Positions 32,117 to 36,867 of a DNA stretch of 36,867 bases are shown here, piece after piece. Position numbers and translations under genes: made by a program. Positions within the stretch are counted from its first letter, which is position 1. Every line of letters starts with the position of its first letter. The notes under the pieces were generated by a model that was not told the origin of the DNA, ran no database searches, and saw nothing but the letters and a program-made list of their open reading frames with translations. Source of the DNA: Micavibrio_B sp964633355 (GTDB lineage Bacteria; Pseudomonadota; Alphaproteobacteria; Micavibrionales; Micavibrionaceae); NCBI GenBank assembly GCA_964633355.1, contig CAZWGO010000022.1:1-36867 (forward strand), read 5' to 3'.

Positions 32117-32575
32117 TTATTGAGCGGATGGCTCAGTTGTAGCAGGAGCTGTTTCGGTTGTTGCTGGAACAGCTGGAGTTGCAGTCGTTGCTTCAGCAGC
32201 GCCTTCAGCGGCTTTTGCAGCGTCGGAAGCAGCTTCAGCAGAAGCGGCAGCGTCTGTTGCGGAAGCAGCAGCGTCAGAAGCTTTTTCAGCGGCGTCTGTT
32301 GCGCCTTGCTCTGTTGCAGAAGCAGCAGCATCGGAAGCGGCTTCAGCAGCGTCAGATGCAGAAGCGGCAGCGTCAGACGCAGCTTCGGAAGCTGTTTGAG
32401 CAGCATCAGTTGCTGTTTCAGGAGCGATCGGAGCTTCTGTTGTTGTCATTTCTGTGCCAGCAGCAGGGGAAACGCCGTTTGCGTCTACAGCTGTGTTTTT
32501 GCTGTTCATGATACCGAAAGCTGCAAGAGCAACGACAACTGCGGCTGCAATGATGGTCAGGGTTGTTTTGTTCAT
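32117..32575 (-). CDS. Ala-rich heptad-repeat protein with N-terminal membrane anchor or signal
   Basis: A 152-residue protein of unusual composition. Residues about 5-24 (TLTIIAAAVVVALAAFGI) form a membrane segment or uncleaved signal. Residues about 60-125 consist of degenerate heptads such as SEAASDA, AASASDA, AEAASDA, predicted as a long Ala-rich helix; the tail is Thr/Pro/Glu-rich. The repeated codons give a low-complexity DNA stretch at 32160-32420 with long spurious frames on the other strand. The start at 32575 is chosen for AAGGA 8 bases upstream. No family is recognised; periplasmic exposure is inferred. Confidence 0.75.
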   Translation of the reverse strand: MNKTTLTIIAAAVVVALAAFGIMNSKNTAVDANGVSPAAGTEMTTTEAPIAPETATDAAQTASEAASDAAASASDAAEAASDAAASATEQGATDAAEKASDAAASATDAAASAEAASDAAKAAEGAAEATTATPAVPATTETAPATTEPSAQ

Positions 32576-32735
32576 AAAGGACATCCTTTTTAAAATTTTA
32601 AAACTATTACCGCTCGGCGTTTCCAAAAGAATTACCTAGGTCCGGTTTAAATGGAGGGATTCCAGTAAATATTCAAGGTATTTTTTGCATAACGGGGAAA
32701 TTATCCACTTCGGAAAGGCGGTAAGTCATTGATAT

Positions 32736-33485
32736 CTATAATTTCCAAGCCTCATGGATCGCTACCGTGCCAAAGGTTAAATTCGTATATTTGGCAGAAT
32801 CGAAGCCTGCATCTAAAAGCCGCTGTTTCAAATCTTCCTGTTTCGGGAAGGCGCGGATGCTTTCGACCAAGTATTGATAGCTTTCCTCGTCTTTGGCGAC
32901 CAGTTTGCCCATTTTAGGAATAAGGCCAAAGGAAAAAGCGTCATAGACTTTGGACAGGGTTGGTTCCGTTACATGGGAAAACTCAAGGCAGAAGAAACGC
33001 CCACCGGGCTTTAGAATACGGTAAGCTTCTTTCAGGGCGTCATCAATTAATGTGACGTTACGCAGGCCGAAGGCGATTGTATAGACATCGAAGCTTTCAT
33101 CCTCGAAAGGCATGTCCGCGGCATTGGCGACTTTCCATTCCAGATTACGCACCATGGCCTTGTTGATACTGCGCTCGCGCCCGACTTTGAGCATGGAGGC
33201 ATTGATATCGGAAACGGTGATGGGGGCATTGCCGCCTGTAGCTTTCCAGATACGGAAGGCGATATCACCTGTTCCGCCCGCCACGTCCAGATAGCGCAAG
33301 TTTTCCTGTGGCCGGATTTCACGGATAAAACGATCTTTCCACAGGCGGTGCAGCCCGCCCGACATCAGGTCGTTCATCAGGTCGTATTTCGATGCGACAC
33401 TGTCGAAAACCCCCAGAACCTTTTGGGTTTTCTCTTGTGCGTCGACTTTTTGTCTGCCAAACCAGTTTTGCTCGGGATTCCGCAT
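32736..33485 (-). CDS. ubiE: Demethylmenaquinone/2-methoxy-6-polyprenyl-benzoquinol methyltransferase
   Basis: A 249-residue UbiE/COQ5. The signatures are VFDSVASKYDLMNDLMSGG, HRLWKD, SAM motif I LDVAGGTGDIAF (66-77), FGLRNV and RILKPGGRFFCLEFS. It carries out the C-methylation step of ubiquinone synthesis (and menaquinone, if made). AGGAGA about 9 bases before the ATG supports the start. It is divergent from murJ with only 33 bases between starts. In many alphaproteobacteria ubiE is followed by ubiB and coaBC; ubiB is not here. Confidence 0.96.
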   Translation of the reverse strand: MRNPEQNWFGRQKVDAQEKTQKVLGVFDSVASKYDLMNDLMSGGLHRLWKDRFIREIRPQENLRYLDVAGGTGDIAFRIWKATGGNAPITVSDINASMLKVGRERSINKAMVRNLEWKVANAADMPFEDESFDVYTIAFGLRNVTLIDDALKEAYRILKPGGRFFCLEFSHVTEPTLSKVYDAFSFGLIPKMGKLVAKDEESYQYLVESIRAFPKQEDLKQRLLDAGFDSAKYTNLTFGTVAIHEAWKL

Positions 33486-33518
33486 AATGTGTATCTCCTA
33501 GGCCTTAGGGATTAGCAT

Positions 33519-35126
33519 ATGAAACTTCTAAAAGCCATGGCAACCGTTGCCGGATTTTCCATGATCAGCCGTGTCAGCGGCATGGTCCGGGATATCATGA
33601 TGGCGGGTTTCATGGGGGCGGGACCGCTCTCCGATGCTTTTTTCGTCGCCTTAAAGCTGCCCAACATGTTCCGCCGGATTACGGCGGAAGGAGCGTTCAC
33701 GGTTTCCTTCGTGCCGCTTTATTCCAAGACCATCGAGATTGAAGGCGAACAGGCGGCGGGCGAGTTTGCCGGAAAAACCTTCTCGATGATGGCGCTCATC
33801 TTAAGCGTATTCTCGATTGCCATGATGATTTTCATGCCGTGGGTCATCAAGTTGATTGCGCCAGGTTTTGAAGTCGGCGAGGAACGGTTTCAGCCCGCAG
33901 TCGATATGACGCAAATCACATTCCCGTATTTGCTTTTGATGTCGCTCACAGCCTTGTTCGGCGGGATGTTAAACGTACACCATAAATTCGGCCCTTTCGC
34001 CGCCGCGCCAATCTTCTTCAATATATGTGCCATTAGCGCCATTCTGGTCGGGCATTATTTCTTTGCCGATCCGGCGAGCGCCATTCCTTATGCCATGGCG
34101 TGGGGCGTGACGCTCTCCGGTTTTATCCAGCTCTGGATGATGATCCATTATGTGCGCAAATATAAAATCTCTTATTCATGGCAAGGCTTTGTTTGGGATG
34201 AAAAGATCAAGAAGATCTTTAAACTTATGGGGCCGGGTTTTGTCGGCTCCGGTATTCTCCAGATCAATATTTTTATCGATACGTTATTCGCGTCGTTGCT
34301 GCCGATCGGCGCGATTTCATATTTATATTATGCGGACCGCTTGCAGCAATTGCCGCTCGGAATCATTGGTCTCGCCGTAGGAGCCGCTATTTTGCCGATG
34401 CTCTCACGCTCTATTGCGTCTGGTAATGTTGCGCAAAGCAGGGAGCTTTTTAACCGCTCGCTGGAATACACTTATATTATCGCACTGCCTGCCGCCGTTG
34501 CCTTGCTTATTATTCCTATTCCAATCGTTGCCCTCATTTTAGAACGCGGAGCTTTTACCCAAGCTGATACGGTTACAACATCCTATGTCGTGATGGGCTA
34601 TGCCGTGGGTTTACCGGCTTACATCGCCGGGAAAGTATTCGCTTCGATCTTCTGGGCGCAGGGCGATACGATGACGCCGGTTAAAATCTCGATCGCCAAT
34701 TCTCTTTTGAATACGGTGCTTTGCTTTGCCTTTATAAAGTTCACACCGATGGGCATTGCGGGTATCGCCTTGGCGACAGGTCTGTCCGGCTGGCTGCAAT
34801 TAATTCTTTATAGCCGGAAACTAAAAGGCATCGAAATCGCGGCTTATGATGAGCAATTTAAAAAAGCCTTTCCGCAAATTTGTTTTTCCGCTTGCGTGAT
34901 GGCGGTCGTTTTGGCAGGATTGGGTTATACATTTCAGGATTACTTCCATAGCCACACGTTGGCAAAGCTTCTCACGGTGGCCGCGCTCATAAGCGCTGGC
35001 GGACTCACCTATATCAGTGCCATCTGGTATTTCGGCATCGTTAAAATCAAAGACATCAAAGAATTACTGAATAGAAAAAGGCTAAAAGATGAAACGAATC
35101 CTATCGGGAATGCAGCCGACGAATAG
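33519..35126 (+). CDS. murJ: Lipid II flippase MurJ
   Basis: A 535-residue MATE/MOP-superfamily membrane protein of about 14 helices. Family blocks are MISRVSGMVRDIMMAGFMGAG, SDAFFVALKLPNMFRRITAEGAF, SFVPLYSK and ISYLYYADRLQQLPLGIIGLA. MurJ moves lipid-linked peptidoglycan precursor across the inner membrane. It overlaps trpS by 38 bases, an arrangement shared with other alphaproteobacteria. An AGGGA-like Shine-Dalgarno lies upstream of the ATG. Confidence 0.97.
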   Translation: MKLLKAMATVAGFSMISRVSGMVRDIMMAGFMGAGPLSDAFFVALKLPNMFRRITAEGAFTVSFVPLYSKTIEIEGEQAAGEFAGKTFSMMALILSVFSIAMMIFMPWVIKLIAPGFEVGEERFQPAVDMTQITFPYLLLMSLTALFGGMLNVHHKFGPFAAAPIFFNICAISAILVGHYFFADPASAIPYAMAWGVTLSGFIQLWMMIHYVRKYKISYSWQGFVWDEKIKKIFKLMGPGFVGSGILQINIFIDTLFASLLPIGAISYLYYADRLQQLPLGIIGLAVGAAILPMLSRSIASGNVAQSRELFNRSLEYTYIIALPAAVALLIIPIPIVALILERGAFTQADTVTTSYVVMGYAVGLPAYIAGKVFASIFWAQGDTMTPVKISIANSLLNTVLCFAFIKFTPMGIAGIALATGLSGWLQLILYSRKLKGIEIAAYDEQFKKAFPQICFSACVMAVVLAGLGYTFQDYFHSHTLAKLLTVAALISAGGLTYISAIWYFGIVKIKDIKELLNRKRLKDETNPIGNAADE

Positions 35127-36093
35127 GCTGCAATTGGGCAATTACCTTGGGGCTTTGCGCAACTGGGTCAATTTGCAACATGAAGGCTATGAGTGCCTTT
35201 ACACGATTGTCGATCTGCATGCGATTACGATGCCATATGATAAAGATGCGTTGGCGAATGCGACGCGTGAAGTCGCAGCAGCTTATATCGCGGCGGGCGT
35301 CGATCCAAACAAGTCAGCAATATTTGCACAAAGCTCTCTGGCCGATCATCACTGTCATTTGATGTGGTTGTTAGCCACCATGACGCAAATGGGCAAGCTT
35401 GATCGCATGACCCAGTTCAAAGACAAAGCCGGAAAGAATGCAGAAAAAGCAGGGCTTGGCCTTTATGCCTATCCGGTTTTAATGGCGGCGGATATTTTGC
35501 TGTATAAAGCAACCCATGTTCCTGTCGGTGAAGATCAGAAGCAGCATTTGGAACTGGCACGCGAAATTGCAGGCACGTTCAATCACCGTTACGGCGAAAA
35601 TTTCTTTCCAGCTCCTGAGCCGCAAATATTAGGCGAGGCAACACGGGTCATGTCGCTTCGTGACGGAACGCAGAAAATGAGCAAGTCCGCCGAAAGCGAT
35701 ATGTCGCGGATCAACCTGACGGATGATGCTGATACGATTGCCGATAAGATCAAACGCGCCAAGACGGATCCGTTACCCTTGCCGGAGACGGTAGAAGGCC
35801 TGAAAGATCGTCCGGAAGCCAATAACCTGATTACGATCTATGCTGCTTTGTCGAACAAGACGAAAGCGGAGATCGTGGCAGAATTTGCGGGACAGCAATT
35901 CTCGCAATTCAAACCGAAAATGGCAGAGCTTTGCGTCGAAAAACTAACGCCGATGACGGCAAGAATGCGCGAGCTGATGAGCGATGTCACGGAGATCGAT
36001 AAAATTCTGACTAAAGGCGCAGAAAAAGCCCGTTCGATTGCCGATCCGGTGATGGCAGATGTGACGAAGTTGATGGGCTTTTGGCGCGGCTAG
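35089..36093 (+). CDS. trpS: Tryptophan-tRNA ligase
   Basis: A 334-residue class I tRNA synthetase. The HIGH-equivalent region reads SGMQPTNRLQLGNYLGALRNW (the usual His is Gln, a position that varies in the family), followed by YTIVDLHAITMPYD, MTQFKDK, YPVLMAADILLYKA, VPVGEDQKQHLELARE and KMSKS (196-200). It charges tRNA-Trp. It starts inside the end of murJ, implying translational coupling. Confidence 0.97.
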   Translation: MKRILSGMQPTNRLQLGNYLGALRNWVNLQHEGYECLYTIVDLHAITMPYDKDALANATREVAAAYIAAGVDPNKSAIFAQSSLADHHCHLMWLLATMTQMGKLDRMTQFKDKAGKNAEKAGLGLYAYPVLMAADILLYKATHVPVGEDQKQHLELAREIAGTFNHRYGENFFPAPEPQILGEATRVMSLRDGTQKMSKSAESDMSRINLTDDADTIADKIKRAKTDPLPLPETVEGLKDRPEANNLITIYAALSNKTKAEIVAEFAGQQFSQFKPKMAELCVEKLTPMTARMRELMSDVTEIDKILTKGAEKARSIADPVMADVTKLMGFWRG

Positions 36094-36097
36094 CTAA

Positions 36098-36325
36098 TTA
36101 GCGCCTGCCGCCTGGTCCTTTATCAAAGGCGCCGCCTTTTGCCCATGGATTAAAAAATGGGTCGTCTTTAAAAGGATTGCCAGTTTTGTTTGCTAAAGGG
36201 CCTCTGCCAAATGTAGCACTTAATGTGTCTCTTCTTGCCGCATCAGCTCCAACTCTATCGATATGTCTTGAAACTTGCGGCGTTCTGTCATGAACAGAAA
36301 ACCCTGACCATTTATCGCGTGCCAT
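36098..36325 (-). CDS. Small hypothetical protein
   Basis: A 75-residue, Gly/Arg/Asp-rich soluble protein (MARDKWSGFSVHDRTPQ..., ending DKGPGGRR) with no TM segment or signal peptide. AAAGAGG about 7 bases before the ATG gives a good ribosome binding site, which is the main reason to call it real. It ends 4 bases from the convergent trpS stop. I recognise no family; PFFNPWAKGG and the Gly-rich tail look disordered. Confidence 0.55.
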   Translation of the reverse strand: MARDKWSGFSVHDRTPQVSRHIDRVGADAARRDTLSATFGRGPLANKTGNPFKDDPFFNPWAKGGAFDKGPGGRR

Positions 36326-36431
36326 ATAAAACCTCTTTACGTTATGTAATTTATAAAATGGGTTTTATTATTTGTCAAATTTACAAAGCAGAAGAACTAA
36401 GCCGCTTGGTGTCCTTGGCATTAACTTTTTT

Positions 36432-36546
36432 AACCACGAAGACCACAAGAGCACGAAGGGTCTCTAAGTTTGCTTGTTGTTTTTGGGAGGTAGTATCCAA
36501 GATCATTACGCAGAGAGCGCAGAGGTTTCACAGAGGTCACAGAAGA
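36432..36546. repeat. Degenerate intergenic repeat (ACGAAG- and CAGAGA-type units)
   Basis: Two short low-complexity blocks: 36432-36460 repeats CACGAAG/CACAAGA and contains ACGAAG twice; 36509-36546 repeats CGCAGAG and CACAGAGGT. Similar blocks occur between genes in many environmental bacterial genomes. No gene is seen in 36326-36660. Confidence 0.5.
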
Positions 36547-36668
36547 GATAGAATCGCTCTGTATTGTCTGTGTTCTCTCCATGTGATGCTTCTTGCTATT
36601 AACCTTTGTTTATTTCGTTCGTCGCTTTGTCTATTTCGTTTGGCATGTTTTTGAAGAAGAGGTTTATC

Positions 36669-36818
36669 TCCCTCTCCCTTACGAAGTGAGGGAGAGGGAT
36701 TAAGGGAGAGGGAGTGTTGTAGCTTTATAATAGTTTGTTTTGACTTTTGAGGGGCGGAGAGTCTCCCTCTCCCCGTGCCAAGGCTCCGACCCTCTCCCTC
36801 GCTCCGCAAGGGAGAGGG
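36669..36818. repeat. REP-like palindromic repeats with GGGAGAGGG core
   Basis: Two hairpins share an identical core: TCCCTCTCCCT/AGGGAGAGGGA (36669-36679 and 36689-36699) and CCCTCTCCCT/AGGGAGAGGG (36790-36799 and 36809-36818), each with a loop of about 9 bases. Two further half-sites, GGGAGAGGGAG at 36704-36714 and CTCCCTCTCCC at 36763-36773, are complementary to each other. No protein-coding gene is seen in 36660-36867; frames through the repeats look spurious. Confidence 0.7.
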
Positions 36819-36867
36819 AATAAAGATCCGAGAGGTCCCCGCCGGATGCTCCTTGGGGATGGCCGAA

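Noticed and set aside
32160..32420. Short-period DNA repeat that might be a CRISPR array or minisatellite
   Set aside because: No constant repeat and unique-spacer structure; the periodicity follows the heptad repeats of the Ala-rich protein.
32120..32593. Long frames opposite the Ala-rich gene (Ser/Cys-rich and Leu/Gln-rich)
   Set aside because: They are frame shadows of the GCAGC-type codon repeats; the minus-strand frame has the ribosome binding site, membrane segment and terminator.
35089..36093. TrpS with Gln instead of His in the HIGH-equivalent motif
   Set aside because: This position varies (His, Thr, others) among bacterial TrpS proteins, and KMSKS and all other blocks are intact, so it is not taken as unusual.
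36223..36654. 143-codon frame on the plus strand
   Set aside because: It starts inside the small gene 36098-36325 and crosses the low-complexity intergenic repeats; Cys/Leu/Arg-rich without a domain.
36537..36809. 90-codon frame on the minus strand in the terminal repeats
   Set aside because: It runs through the palindromic GGGAGAGGG repeats, has Ser/Arg/Pro-rich composition from the repeats and no credible protein features.

Overview
The window looks like chromosomal DNA from an alphaproteobacterium with moderately AT-rich sequence. Supporting evidence: overlapping murJ-trpS, a coaBC-dut-mutS operon, ubiE, SlyX, RcnB-type periplasmic proteins, an N-terminally pilin-like protein of a type I recall from Micavibrio-like and Rhodospirillales-like genomes, and a GTTC-N7-GTTC direct repeat matching the alphaproteobacterial LexA box. 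The lineage below class level is a guess. No phage, IS element, integrase or CRISPR array was seen.

Layout. 1-2.8 kb: the 3' part of a MacB-type ABC exporter and its NodT-type outer membrane lipoprotein. 2.8-4.0 kb: two tandem RcnB-like secreted proteins behind a palindrome that overlaps a possible promoter. 4.0-6.7 kb: a DNA-repair pair on the minus strand, a radical SAM/helix-hairpin-helix protein followed by a DUF4130-UdgX fusion, with an SOS-type box just before the first start codon. 6.8-13.8 kb: a large hybrid histidine kinase, a decayed type I secretion pair (intact HlyD-type adaptor, N-terminally truncated ABC protein, small orphan ORF), and a receiver-HATPase fusion. 13.8-18.7 kb: a small GNAT-like protein, two divergent HI0933-family flavoproteins, a small lipoprotein, a methyltransferase, SlyX and a cold-shock protein.

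18.8-26.6 kb is a glycosylation locus. A GT41/HMW1C-like glycosyltransferase diverges from a tightly packed operon: DegT/FdtB-type aminotransferase, RmlA, WbqC-like protein, two paralogous beta-propeller glycosidase-like proteins and a GNAT acyltransferase. A methyltransferase faces the operon's end. The set could make an N-acylated dTDP-aminosugar and, by inference, attach sugar to protein; dTDP-glucose 4,6-dehydratase and ketoisomerase are not in the window.

26.7-36.9 kb is mostly housekeeping: a pilin-like orphan, tRNA-Ser(CGA), mutS-dut-coaBC, an Ala-rich helical protein, ubiE, murJ, trpS and a small unknown protein. It ends in about 540 bases of non-coding, repeat-bearing sequence.

The strongest lead is the SOS-box-associated radical SAM + UdgX operon; next are the HMW1C-like sugar locus and the truncated type I secretion system.
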